Positions 34,677 through 46,931 of a stretch of 64,000 nucleotides of DNA are shown here, one piece after another; position 1 is the stretch's first letter, and every line of letters begins with the position of its first letter. The notes under the pieces are model-generated. The model saw only the letters and a program-made list of their open reading frames with translations, did no database searches and had not been told where the DNA came from. Source of the stretch: Pyrenopolyporus hunteri. Lineage: Eukaryota; Ascomycota; Sordariomycetes; Xylariales; Hypoxylaceae. The translations under genes were made by a program, and so were the position numbers. The stretch lies in the NCBI GenBank assembly GCA_902806595.1, contig CADCXC010000012.1, forward strand, positions 1,116,001 to 1,180,000, read 5' to 3'.

Positions 34677-36406
34677 TTACAGCTGAATCGCGACGGCGTT
34701 AAAGTTTACCTATTCGCTTGTCAGTTCCGCATTCCCCAACGTCTTCTCATTCAAAGCTGGAGGGACTTACATGGCCTGTAGCTGGGCAGCTAGTCGAGAT
34801 TTGGGGACCGGTCGTAGATCTGCCGTCGATCGTGACGGTAACATCGCCGGACTTGCCGCCGAAAGGAACCTGGTAGAAGTACGCCTTGCCAACCGAGCTT
34901 GACGGGCTCACAGTCTGGCTTGAACCCCCGATGGTAACTGTGATATCCTTAGGGGAGTTGGACAGGGCAATTACAGAGACTACATCCTGAGTTCCGCTCG
35001 CCGCCGAAGCACTTCCTCCCTGACCCCAAACGGTGCCTGCGATTTAAACGTTAGCTCACGTAGTCGAACTGGGGCAAATATATATATTCATTTCTTACCA
35101 CCATCGCTGCAGACGTATGCGGGTGTAGTCCGGTACCATGCAATAGCTCCCTCGGACGGTAGCGGCACATCTGCGCTCCCAGCCTTGTAGGCGCTGATGA
35201 AGTAGGGCAATACGAAGCGGAAGGCAGAGTGGTCGAACCCGTTGATATATGACTCGGCACCGCTTACGATCTGTGCTGGGACGGGGTTGTTGATGTAGCT
35301 AGACTCGCCGTAGTCGTTCCCTAGATATTCACATTAGTCTTCCTCTGCCTGGGTATGTGGGTACCTAGGTAGGTATCCGTGTGACGTTCGTCCCGGGTAT
35401 ATAATGCGCGCTTACAGGTGATGATCTCGATGTATTCCGGCTGGATCTCGAGAACTTGCTTCCAGCGGTCGTACCAGAGGGAGTCGCTGGACGAGTACCA
35501 GTTCTTGTTGTATTGGGGAAGATCTAATGTCTCGATTAGTAGGCAAGTCCTCCACAAGCAGGTTCTATCCCTTCGTAGGGATGGATACGCTCGTACCTGT
35601 GTAGAAGTAAGGGCTGACACCCATCATGTACGCCTTGCCCTGAAGAGTAGACTTATACGCCTGGTCGTTGCCGGTCGATATCGTGTACTCATTCGCGTTT
35701 GGCCAAGCGCCCCAGTTGACTATACTCATGTAAATTATTGAGATGGCCACAAATTGACGGAAGGGATATTACGTACAAGCACCGTCGATCTGACCGAGCT
35801 TGCTTCCGACGCCTGGAGCTCCGAGCGACGACCAATCCGGAACCACTATATCGTCTGGGGTCAGCAATAGAAAACGTATCAAGATATATCTCCCCGAAAG
35901 CATCAAAGATGCCTACGGCTAAGCAGCTTTCAAGTGCACTCACAGAATATGTCACCCGTAGCACCACGCACCGCGGCCCAGTTATCAGCCCAGTCGGGGC
36001 CTTCGAAGGTGGAGACGAACGGCTTCCCGTTAACCTTGAACTGGCTACCGGCGTTCTTGTACTGGTTAACGAGCGAGATAACCTGGTCGACCGACCAGGA
36101 GCTGGCGGCCATGTCGAAAGAAAGGAATAAGCTGAAGCCGTTGGACGAGGCGGTATCGTACGCAAGCTGTAGCTGCTCGCCGTTCCACGAGTCGGCCGAC
36201 CCGACATTCAGGGCGAAGCCGTCGATGCCAGCCGACTTGGCTTCGGTAATATCCTTTTGCCATTGGTCACGGGACTGTCCGCTGGTCAAGCCGACCATAT
36301 AATGCGCAAAGACCTGACGGCCATTACCCTGCCTCGGCAGAGCTACGCCGGCTGCGACGGTGTTGGCGAGCAGCGCTACCGCTGCCGCCGCGAGGTTGAA
36401 CAGCAT
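34677..36406 (-). CDS. GH71 alpha-1,3-glucanase (mutanase), secreted
   Basis: Predicted 427-residue secreted enzyme cutting alpha-1,3-glucan of fungal walls. Exons 35944-36406, 35777-35845, 35597-35719, 35416-35523, 35099-35320, 34771-35036 and 34677-34709 total 1284 nt, in frame. The start at 36406 gives signal peptide MLFNLAAAAVALLANTVAA; an in-frame codon 11 triplets upstream would put charges before it. GH71 features: RQVFAHYMVGLTSGQSRDQW, AGIDGFALNVGSADSW, LFLSFDMAASSW, KPFVSTFEGPDW, GAWPN, VSPYFYT, and EYIEIITWNDYGESSYI with candidate acidic residues. Then comes a beta-rich C-terminal part, ending NFNAVAIQL. No chitin- or glucan-binding module follows. The intron at 35321-35415 contains a GGTA/TACC repeat. 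Likely roles are wall remodelling, mycoparasitism or autolysis, inferred from the family. Confidence 0.9.
35347..35376. repeat. GGTA/TACC repeat inside a GH71 intron
   Basis: GGGTACCTAGGTAGGTATCC lies wholly within the 95-nt intron 35321-35415, longer than most other introns of this gene (57-98 nt). Confidence 0.8.
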
Positions 36407-39300
36407 CTTCGTTTCTTTTATTTTTCCGAAATATATCAAGGACGAGATATATGGAATGAATAGGAGAGTTTGTAAAGAATGAGAAAAAAAACCAAGGAGA
36501 ACGATCTATGAAGAAATGATCGACCGAGAATTAGTCTTGGGGGTTGTAGCCGCATATATATACACACCGAATGGATATCTATATTTATGTAGCATTTGAG
36601 TACGTAGCTCGGCAGATCCTAAATTTAATTCTAGCTCCCACTCCAGCCCAGGTGAATCAGGAGGCGGGCTATGTTGGCGTACCTGCTGCAGGGCTGCCGT
36701 GTCGGGGCCATTGTGGGTGCCTTTCAGAGACTAGCAATTTTGCTGATGCCATCATCACCTCCTCATGCCCCTGCTCTTTGCTCACGATCACAGCCAAGCC
36801 CTGAGGGAGACCCGGCCAAATAATAAAGAACCGTTTAAACTAGGGCATACCGTGAGAGATGAGGTGAGATGGAAGATCCGAAAGCCTCAATATGATACCT
36901 GAAGCCTGCGGCGGACAAAAATGTACTGGTTCTGACGAAAACAATAAATGGTCTTGTATTACTGCGTTTACACGTATCTATTGCTTAGGTACCTTGTTCT
37001 ATTGAGATGCCGGGCCAGCAGTCCGGCGGAAAAGATAACCTTACCAAGCAGATTGAAAATAAAGTAACTGCATTAATAGCTTAGCTCATTGTTTTGCTCT
37101 TTCGCCATTGCTAGCCAAGGGTGCTTTTACGTAACGCCGCGCTAGCGTAAGATATATAGTACGAACCAGCCTACATACCTACCTATCTACCTATTCGTGC
37201 TCACATCGAAACCACGTCGAAAGACTTCGAGGTCGGGAGGAGCCTATGGTTGTGATTTAATCACTATAGATATCACGTGCCGAAGTCACCGTCCTTCTTG
37301 GGTAATAAGCAGCGAGGTATAGATATAGAGGCATAGATACCTTATACTTATTTTGGTGTTCGGATTAGGCGTCGAGTAGCTCGTTCCTCCGGCCCTATGC
37401 GTCTAAGGACCCTGAGAGCGAACCCTTAAAACACCAGCGTCAGCTCCTCCAGCCCGAATATAGTGTCTCGGACGATCTAGCTTGGACACAACTATTACTA
37501 TGTACGTCGCTTAATAGCGAACGGCAACGGGAATGTGTGCATGCCTAGGTGGGCACGTAGGTATTGTACAATACATATTGCGCTGCGCCGTATTTTAAAG
37601 AGCAGCATATAGGTATCTCCTATACGTGAATGTTCGGGTTGGTAAACATGACATGTCGACCCCGCGTCGACGATTTAGGAAGGTTAATGGCGAAAAAGAA
37701 AAGGAAACGAGACTGCCTCCCTTCACCTTCTATATTTATACCACCCGGGACCTAATGAAGAGGATTCAATAAAGAGAGCTAATTAAGAGGCTGAATCGAG
37801 AGACCCAATCACAGCCGACAGACCGCCTTCAATTCGTGAAATGAAACAGGGTTATCCCCCTACGTACTATGTATATTAGAAAAGAAGAGGAAGAGTCGTA
37901 GGGCTGGAAGCTTCCTCTGCACGGGCGATTGTAAGGGGTGCCCAAGGTTCACAGCGTGCCTACCTAGGTAATATTGTGGCTTTCCTTCACACTTGTGGCT
38001 TGGGTGAGAGACCCCTTCCCCTTTTCTTCGTCTGCTTACTCGCCCGGCTTACTCATTCCGTGGCTCGTTGAAACGTTTAAAATGCTTCCCCCTGAAAATG
38101 CTGCGCTGCTTTTGGGCTTCTCCGCTCCTATTCCTTTTTCATTTCGCGATCGAGGACGACTACCGACACCCATGCCCTTGGATCGCGGCTCCCATGGAAT
38201 ATTAATAGGATCTTGCGTGCTGCCTGATGCGAATCGCTAGTCTGCCTGGCAATTGAACCCAATGCAATGTCACGCCGTGTACGGATTAATATATGTACCT
38301 ACCTATACTCGGTCATTCGATTCTCTTTCATTCGCGTCGTCAATCCTTTGTCCGTTTTCCCATTACCTGGCACTTGCCCATGGCAAACTATACCCATTAG
38401 GTGGGCGGGTATATCTTGGCTCTTCTCCGGCGGGATGGCCATGAGTCTAGACCTCGAGCTTCCTAATCGGAAACTTCCAAGTTGTCCATGATTTCATTCT
38501 CACTTTATACTCACGAATAGCTTGAGGTCCCCCACATATTGTGCTAAACAACCCCGTCAATCACCATATCCATCGGCCGCGCTGCCTCATTCTTTCCTTC
38601 TTTCCTTCTTTCCTTCTTTCCTTCTTTCCTTCTTTCCTTCTTTCCTTCTTTCCTTCTTTCCTTCTTTTTTTTTCAACGTCAGCACAGAAAAAGTGGGAGT
38701 AAAAGGTGTTATACTGTGCAGGTTTCTAGCTTCGGAGCTTTTGAGGCGAAGCGAAATTATATATCCCGTCACAGCGCGTCGCACTTTCCCTTCGGTCGTA
38801 ACACCGCGCCGTTTCTAGGACTTCGTCCAGCCTAGGGAAGTTAAGCTTTTCGTACCCGCAACGTTGCTCCGTCTGCCCCGATTTGTCTCAACCGCCGGCA
38901 CCTCGCCTATTCGGAACCCTTCGAATCTTCACCTCGATGATACCCTATGTGTTCTCCACGTATAGATGCCCAATTCCCACCAATCACCAGAGTGTTACAA
39001 TTCCAGGCCGCGTGCCATTCAAGGGTCTCGTCTCGGTCTTGTTTTAAGCCGAGAGAACATAGCAGTCCGGCGCGATGTTTCGGCGTCCCATGATTCTCAC
39101 TGCGTAGAGACCTATATCATGCATTGGGTGTATATTTACTCGGGCAAGGACTTAGGTGGGTAATAATAATGGGTTGTAGATCTGATTATAAGGTGGACGG
39201 TCTCCCGATCTGCATTGAAGAGCCTCTCTGTTGGTATTTATTCCATGCATCCACTGCTTCGCCATTTGCGGATCGTCAAGCATAGCAACGGCAGCTCAAA
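36407..39300. other. Long divergent intergenic region between GH71 and PL4 genes
   Basis: About 2.9 kb. Both flanking genes start here and point outward. No coding frame is convincing. It holds an A-rich tract near 36481, scattered GGTA/TACC units near 37170 and 37960, and the TTTCCTTC array at 38590-38665. Confidence 0.65.
38590..38668. repeat. TTTCCTTC tandem array (polypyrimidine)
   Basis: About nine uninterrupted copies of the 8-mer TTTCCTTC on the plus strand, ending in a T run, about 630 bp upstream of the PL4 start. A perfect polypyrimidine/polypurine tract. Confidence 0.92.
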
Positions 39301-40968
39301 ATGATGCTCCATCTCCTTCTCTTACCTACCTGCATCTTTGCTTCTTCGGTTTCTGCTGCATTCGGCTTCACCAAGTCCGGCAGCAACTACGTCGTCGATG
39401 CTGGTTCGAGTAATCCGCTAGTCTTCACGGTGAACGGAGGGAGCTGCGACATTACCTCGATCAAATATCGCGGCACTGAACTTTCCGCCGGCGGTACGCA
39501 ACTATCGTCAGGCCTCGGCTCCGCAACTGTCAAGGTCGAGTCCGTCGCAGCCAGTGAGTTGTCGGGATCCAAATTGTAGCTTTATCTCTATCGTATTCTT
39601 ACCTCCTGCTCAGGCTCAGTCAACTATGTGAAGATAACCTGCACCACCTCAACCCTGACGCATTACATGGTGGTTAAGGAGGGAGAAAACAACATTTACT
39701 TGGCTACGTACATCAAGCAAGAGCCATCGGTAGGTGAACTGCGCTTCATCGCCCGCCTGAAGTCCTCTGTGCTACCCGAGGAGCACCCTTACGGCAAGGT
39801 GTCGACCACCGCCGGTAGCTCTTCTGCCGTGGAAGGCTCCGATGTCTTTATCGTAGACGGGGAGACCCGATCCAAGTTCTACTCGAGCACTCGATTTATC
39901 GACAAGGACGCCCAATGCGTCTACGGCGGTTCCGACGTCATCCACGTATGCGTGTTAGCGCCTCACCCCGAATCGTCGTCGGGTGGTCCATTCTTCCGGG
40001 ATATCGAGTCGAACAATGCCGGCGACGCCACTAACCTCTACTGGTATATGAACAGCGGTCACGTCCAGACCGAAGCTTTCCGAACCAACGTCCTACACGG
40101 ACCCTACATATTAACATTTTCGCGCTCAGGCATCCCTAAGCTCCACGAAGCCGACACGTCCTTCTTCTCAGGGCTAGGCATCACGGGCTACGTCCCTGAC
40201 TCGGGACGCGGCTACGTCTCCGGCACGGCTTCGGGCGTTCCTAGTAGCTTCCAGGCTGTTGTACACTGGTATAACTCGGCAGCGCAATACTGGACCATCG
40301 CGTCATCCAACGGCGCTTTCAAGTCCCCCGCAATGAAGCCCGGCACCTACGCCATGGTCTTATACCAAGGCGAGTACAAGGTAGCTACCGCCAGCGACGT
40401 CTCCGTTAGCGCCGGCAAGACTACGTCGAAGAACATCGCCAGCACCGAGACGTCGCGTAATTCGCTTTGGAAGATAGGCGAGTACGACGGCAAACCTACC
40501 GGATTTCTCAACGCAGACAAGTTCCTCCGGATGCATCCCTCTGATAAACGCATGGCGGCCTGGACACCAGTTACATACACCGTCGGGTCTTCGTCCCTAG
40601 ACCAGTTTCCCATGGCTCTCTTCCAGGCCGTCAATAACCCCGTGACCATCAAATTCAACCTCAAATCCGCTCCCGGGGCTGCCACTCTTCGAATCGCAAC
40701 CACTCTATCGTTCGCCGGATCTCGCCCGCAAGCCAAAGTGAATTCGTGGACCGGTCCAGCCCCGCCAGCCCCGACAAAGATCGACAGCCGTGGCGTGACC
40801 CGCGGGGCGTACCGCGGCTTCGGCGAGGTCTACGATGTTAGCATCCCCTCTGGAACTCTTGTCGCGGGCGATAATACTATCACGATCACATCTATTTCTG
40901 GGAGCAGCGGCAGCACTTTCTTAAGCCCTAACTTCGTAAGCATGACCCCATTAACCTTTGATGGGTGA
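39301..40968 (+). CDS. Rhamnogalacturonan lyase, PL4, secreted
   Basis: Predicted 535-residue secreted lyase cleaving the rhamnogalacturonan-I backbone of pectin by beta-elimination. Exons 39301-39553 and 39614-40968 (60-nt intron) total 1608 nt, in frame; a second acceptor six bases downstream is also in frame. Signal peptide MMLHLLLLPTCIFASSVSAA. Three-domain PL4 layout: an N-terminal beta-sandwich catalytic domain with FTKSGSNYVVDAGSSNPLVF and HYMVVKEGENNIYLATYI, and a stretch HGPYILTFSRSGIP near residue 250; a fibronectin-III-like domain from about VPDSGRGYVSGTASGVPSSF; and a C-terminal carbohydrate-binding-like domain from LWKIGEYDGKPTGFLNADKF through TLRIATTLSFAGSRPQAKVN. It resembles Aspergillus RglA. 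No neighbouring pectinase genes lie within the window. Confidence 0.92.
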
Positions 40969-41586
40969 CATCTATATTAATGGGTGCGACCATAGATCTT
41001 CGACGCCGTCGAGCTATTTACGTGAACCTGCTTGTGAGTTGAGAATATGGTGTTTACCTCAAGTAATGTTCACGAAGCGCGTTGTGTTACGATTTGAAGC
41101 CTTCCAGGCTCCATCTGCTTAATACGTACCGGGTTACACGATTTCCCTGCCTAGAAGCCGTAACAGAAAGCACTAGGCACTATCGACCTGTCGTTCTGTA
41201 CATATATGCCGAGGGTTCCTTAGGTATCTACTCAATTAGAATTGCGTATACGGTAGTTTACCTAGCCCGTCGACGTGCTTACAGTCAGTCACTTTGCAAT
41301 GGCTGCTCGACGGAAGTGGTTGATCCAGTGGCTGTTATTCTGTACTAGACCGTCTATCGCATCTCAATAGGTATAGGTTCGTAATTAGCTGAGCTACCCA
41401 AGCAGCCAACTCAACGACGAGAGCTTCTAGGTAGATTATCTTTCGAGAGGTTAGGGCTATGCTTGTATCAAGCTAATCGTAAATAGACTGACTTCTTACA
41501 TGACCCGATCGAAGGGTACAGCTGCCGATACAAATTATGTTATTGCTGGATCTAGTCTAAATGGGTGGTAAATGACTTAAACTGTA
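40969..41586. other. Convergent 3' flank of PL4 and MFS genes
   Basis: Ordinary composition. I see no coding frame or repeat of note. Confidence 0.65.
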
Positions 41587-43419
41587 TTATAAGCCATAGC
41601 TCTCGCTTCTCTCCATGACGTACGACCACGCCAGAGCACATAGGGCGATAGCTACCAAATACAACCACCATACGAGTCCTATAATACCCTCCTCAACGCC
41701 TAGGGCAAAAACGTAGCCCCCAACCGCCGGCCCAACGGCGCGTGCTAGGCTCGCTAGCATGTTCCCCGCGCCGTGTATGGTTCCAAGAACACTTTTCGAG
41801 GGCGTGGACTCCGTTAGAAGGATGACGGTGCTGGGAATCGCCATGGTGCGCGCCATGATCTGAGCACATACAACCAATCCTAAAAATACCCAGCGTATTC
41901 CGTCTTCCCCGCTCCCTGCAAGTAACGATAGGTAGGGCGCTGCGACGTACGTGATAGGGAACAGGAATAACGCTATCCGAAAGACGCCGCGCGTGCCGAT
42001 ACGTGCTTGAAGCCGCGGATATATGAAGAGCTGCAGCAGGATGCCACATATACCGAACGTGGAGAGCCACAAGCCGATAGTGGACGAGCGCAAACCCAGA
42101 CCGCCGGAGAAAGCAAAGAACGACGCCTCGCTGTTATCGGCCGGCGGGCTACTCAGGTATACGGGAAATATGTGCATGAATGCCGAGTTGTGTAGCGGCA
42201 GTAATCCGAACGAGACCAACGCACAAACCACCCTCCGTGTCCAAATGTCTCGAAAAGGGATGTTATTGCGTCTCATATGTGCCGGGCCGAATACGGGCTT
42301 CTCATGATCTTGCTGCGTTTGTCCTAAGGACGTATCGTCGCTGCTGTTTATTCTCACGTACTCCCGGCCTCCTCGTCTCGGTAGCAGACGTCTAGTCCAC
42401 CGTATTATCACCGCACCGGCCCTGAGAGCTGCATCGCTCTGATCCTCCATGCCCGGAAGTGTTTCTCTAAGACCTCCGACGGCCAGGATTAGAGCAATGC
42501 CTAGAAGAGCGGCGTTTAAGAGCGCAGGTAACGCGTACGGATACTCTAGAGTCCACGCCACACCATCAGGATTACCACTGGTGTTGAAAATGCCTTCTGG
42601 CCCGAAAAGCCAAGCTAGGTTAACAACAGGCTCGGCGAGACATCCTCCCAAAGCCAGACTTGCTACCATCCCTGCATTGAACACCAGAGGCAGCAAAAGG
42701 AAGGCCTTGGTCTGATATTTTCGCTCGCGCACAATTTCCGCGGTCACGGTACGCATGATGCCAACGTTGCCGTTCGCAAGGCCGGCTAGGATCCTCCAAA
42801 ACAGCAGCGCGCCAAACGACCGTGAGAACCCGAAGCCGATATTCGCCAGCACGGACACCGCGAGACCTCCCACGATCGACAGACGCCGCCCATGCTCGTC
42901 CGATAGCCGACCCCACGGCAAACTCACGAGAAACTGGGCTAGCGGGAACGCGGCGACTAATAAACCCGAAGACTCGGAAATACGGGCGGCAGCCGCATCG
43001 GTACCCTTGGGAGACTGGCTATTATCTTCGGGGGAGTTCGAGGCCGTTGGCGGCAGGACCGAGCGCACGAGGTAAAATATGTACGGCAGCAGGCAGACGT
43101 TGGATAGAGGCTCAGATAAACGGCAGAGCGACAGGATGAACAACTGATCTTTATTCGGCAGATCCCGCCATCGGATTTTTACTGTCTTCGGTGGCGTAGC
43201 GGTTTCTTCTCGGCTCGATGGTTCGCCCCTAACATATTCTCCGCCCGTCGGCGCCGCGGTTCGGATTTCGAGATCTGGTAGGTCTTATGCCATGCGTAGA
43301 GGTAGTCAGCCGCCGTCCTTATTACATACCCTCGAACCAGCATAGTTTCTGCTTCAAAATCACTTACCGTTTCCCAAACAGAGCGAGGCCTCGTTCTCTC
43401 TACTTTCTTCTCGGCCCAT
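41587..43419 (-). CDS. MFS transporter (TetA/ZIF1-like drug or metal-complex exporter type)
   Basis: Predicted 579-residue membrane transporter. Exon 1 (43368-43419) encodes MGREESRENEASLCLGN; a 93-nt intron (43275-43367, branch CTGAC) joins in frame to exon 2 (41587-43274); total 1740 nt. A hydrophilic N-terminus leads into DQLFILSLCRLSEPLSNVCL, the first membrane helix. The major-facilitator signature GRLSDEHGRRLSIVG sits in the loop between helices 2 and 3, and ILAGLANGNVGIMRTVTAEI in helices 4-5. A long polar loop around residues 310-350 separates the two halves. The second half includes FLGLVVCAQIMARTMAIPST and LGTIHGAGNMLASLARAVGP. About 12 helices can be counted. The pattern matches fungal MFS members related to plant ZIFL1 and bacterial TetA. 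Substrate is unknown, and no biosynthetic cluster surrounds it. Confidence 0.87.
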
Positions 43420-44622
43420 TTCGTTTCCAAGACGTCACGACGGCTAGAGACCGTCCAACTCAATTTTGATACCGTATCTAGCAGCTCAATCTTCTTATCA
43501 CCGCCGTTCTAATTCCGTCCGGGATATTCTATCGTTTACTTCCTAATCCGATGCCGTATAAATACCTACCTATTTCTAGAGTCGCCGATAGAAACCCGAA
43601 GTGTATTGTTATCTCTTACGCGGCCTATTCGAACCATGTCTTAAGGATACACAAAATATTTACACAGAACACTCAGCATTGCGCAACAACACTGCGGATC
43701 TCATTTCATATATACCTCTATATCTACCTATACATGTATATCACCTACGGAAGCTAACTCCGTTGGAGCTTCGTTTGGGGTAAATACCCATTATCTCGTC
43801 ATCGCTCAACCTTTATTGAACCTCTCGGTGCTTCATGGTAATATCAAATTACCCAGGCCGGATTTAGAAACCCGAACTAGACGCAGGGCCCTTCCAGCTC
43901 CGGATCGAGACGCCTTATAAGGGCAACTAATGTTGTGTCCAGGGGTGTTCCAAAACCAATTTATCCGCGTCCAATGATACTTGCCGCTTCTCGCGCGCAC
44001 AACATACGGCTGCCGATTTATCACACCCACTCGTTCTCGACACCATTCCTACGTGCTTGCAGCCACCGTACCACGTACTAATCTTGGCTCGCAGGCCCCG
44101 GGTGCCAGTAGTTCGGGGGAATAACATGGGGTAGGTGTGGACAAGCCGTACCATACCATTACAGCACCGAGAGAGAAAAAAAAAAAAATTCGCTGGACAA
44201 GCTTCAAAACCTGAATGGTAAGCTAATGCGGGGGTGGCACGCGGGCAATTCGTTGACACGGGAGATCTTCCCAGCATAATGGGTAGGCTCGCCACGCTCC
44301 GCTGGATGCATTAGTTATAGAATAGGCAGCTGGGCAAGGCCAGCTTGCTGGCGCGCGCGCGGGGGCTATCATACTATAGGCCACACCTGAAAGTGGATGG
44401 GGGTGTGAAGCATCTACTTTGCGTTGTTTTGGGCTTGAATAAGTCGTCGACTCTCCAGCTCCTTGCGAGGTCGGTATTCCAGCTACCTAGGTAGATAGAA
44501 ATACCTACTTCTTTAATCATCCCTCGTCGTTATCATCTCATGCTGTTCCAACACGCTCTCTTTTTATTCTCCGTATCCCCAGCCCGTTCCAATATATCCC
44601 GTATAAACACCCCAGATTTATA
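43420..44622. other. Divergent intergenic region between two MFS transporter genes
   Basis: About 1.2 kb containing both upstream regions. An A run lies at 44176-44188. I see no coding frame. CT-rich DNA precedes the sugar-porter start near 44550-44600. Confidence 0.65.
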
Positions 44623-46931
44623 ATGGCGTTGATGACAAAAGCTGACATTCGGCTTCATCTATTGTGTATCTTTTTTGCGATCGGTTCTTTCGTCTGGGGG
44701 TAAGTTTCCCAAGCTTGCCGAATATGCTTGCGTTCTCTAGTTGAAATTTTAACCGTCACCCCCTCGCAATGACTCAAAGATCGAAAATTATCCCTCAAAA
44801 CTCGGTTGAAACTAGATTGTTCGTGAGGGGATTAGAAGCTAATATGTGCCGCTCCTTCTAGCTATAATGTCGGCATCCTCTCATCCGTTCTGGTCCACCC
44901 AGGATTCGTCAAGGCGATGGGCGATCTAACGCCGTCGCGGAAAGGAGTAATCACTGCTATATATTATCTTGGGACATGGTGCGTGTCTTATGCCCTTGCT
45001 CACCTGTCGCCCTCTACCTGTTGCGTAAACTAATACCATTCATAGTGAGTTATTTCAATCTCATAAAATGTTGGCTCGTGTTAGCTCATTTCGAATTTCG
45101 GAGGGGGTTCACTCTGAGATGGCTATCCGTGGTCCTTAGAGCTTACGATACGCTTCCGACGAGCGAAATATTCTGCTTCTTTTCAAAGCTAAGGGGTAGC
45201 AGGGTTAAGTTACGTCTTCATCTCTCACCCAGCAAGTGATGTTTTCGGGAGGCGATACGCAGCCTTGGCGGGCATCCTCACAGTTGCAGTTGGCAATGCC
45301 TTTGAATGCGGTGTAACGGGCTCGGGTGCGTATGCTATGATGATTGTGGGCCGAATCATATCTGGCATCGGTGTTGGCATGCTGTCAACCTCAGTACCCT
45401 TATATCAGAGGTTCGTTACCCCCGTCCTCCTTCCCTCTATTACTCGCAGTTCGATGGCTTGGACCTAGCCGTGCTAATAAAAATTGGTTCATAGCGAGGT
45501 TTCTCCAGCCGGAAAACGAGGCAAATATGTTGTTCTCAACCATGTGGGTTTCGTTGCCGGCTTAGCCTCTGGGTTTTGGTAAGCGGACCGAATCTTTTTT
45601 CGAGTTGCCCTGAAAAAGATCCGCTAACATAGCTTTTGACAGGGTCGGGTACGCAGTAACCTTTTGGGATGCTACTGGGTACGCCATTTACGTATCGTGG
45701 CGGGTTTCCCTCGCTGTTATACAGGTTCCGTGTTTTATTTTCGGAGTCGGGCTCCCATTCCTCCCCGAGACGTAGGTTGTCCAGCCCCGCGCCGTGCGCT
45801 GCGCGAAAGCTATAAGTCCCGGGCAGGAATACTAATAGAGGAATAGCCCAAGATGGCTCATTGAGCACGGTCATTACGAGACGGCTCGGAAGTCGCTCCA
45901 TTGGCTGCGAGAAGGTAGTTTTACGGAGTCGGAGATAGAGGACGAGCTGACACGAATCCGGGAGAACGTGGAGACGCATCGTGCTTCGGGGGAAACGACC
46001 TGGTTATCTTTATTCCGTGAGCGGAACCTGTTCGAGAGGCTGTGGCGCGCATCACTACTTCAATTCATGGCACAGATGTGTGGAGCTACCGCCATGAAAT
46101 ATTACCTACCGACACTATTCGCGAAGCTCGGCCTGCCTACGCGTGTAACATTGTTGGCGGGTGGCATTGAGTCGACCCTCAAAATCGGCATGACAGTCAT
46201 CGAGATGTTTCTCATCGATCGCCTTGGTCGGCGAGTAACCTTAACCGCGGGGTGTGTCGCGATGGGCGTCGGCATGTTGGTGAGTCGATCTGACCTACGA
46301 CGACGGGCTCCTTTTCCCACGACGCGGACCGTTGACTAACATGTATTTCAATCCAAGATCAACGGAGCATTGGGTCAGGTATACCCGGATAACACAAACA
46401 GGGCAGCTGACGTTGTTTGTATCGTGTTTATCTTCATATACGCGTTAGGGTACAGCATGGGCTTCGGACCTGCAGCCTGGGTGTATGGTTCTGAGGTGGG
46501 TGCTATTCGAGATTCGTCCTGAACATTGACCGGCTGACGGCGAAATGAAGATATTCCCTACGTCCGTCCGCGCACGAGGGCTTAACTTTTCTGCATCAGG
46601 CGGGGCTATCGGCTCTATTGTCGTCGCTCAAGTCTGGCCGGTCGGCATCGACACAATCGGATCTAAGATTTACTTCTTCTTTATGGCTGTTAATTTCGTC
46701 TGCATCCCGGTAAAGTTTCTTTCTCCTTCTCTGGACTGAATTTTCGTCTGGTATCGTATTCTAACTATCAACATCTAGATTATCATTCTTTTCTATCCCG
46801 AGACTAAGGGGCGACCGTTAGAGGACATGGACCTGCTATTCAATAAGGCCATCGGAGGAATTGGCGAGGATATCGACGAACACTCCGAACCCGTACTACC
46901 GAAGAATGTGAGGAGTCAGTCACAGGACTGA
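44623..46931 (+). CDS. Sugar porter (MFS), nine exons, with a possible one-base lesion
   Basis: Sugar:H+ symporter-like protein of about 498 residues. Exons: 44623-44699, 44862-44978, about 45204-45410, 45495-45578, 45643-45771, 45847-46279, 46358-46495, 46551-46709 and 46779-46931. Motifs: GRRYAALAG and RIISGIGVGMLSTSVPLYQSE (sugar transporter signature 1), PAGKRGKYVVLNHVGFVAGL, PETPRWL at the central loop, DRLGRRVTLTAG, WVYGSEIFPTSVRARG and FYPETKGRPLEDMD. Most exons join in frame at canonical sites. The exception is the exon 2/3 junction: the expected LSYVFISHPASDVFGRR is read from 45205, but the only nearby acceptor, CAG at 45200-45202, leaves two bases where one is needed. Either an extra G has entered the GGG run, a non-standard site is used, or the gene is broken. 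The intron there (about 225 nt) is also unusually long. Confidence 0.75.

Noticed and set aside
38522..38818. 98-codon frame across the TTTCCTTC array
   Set aside because: Its length comes from the tandem repeat translating without stops; it encodes only repeated Phe/Leu/Ser/Pro.
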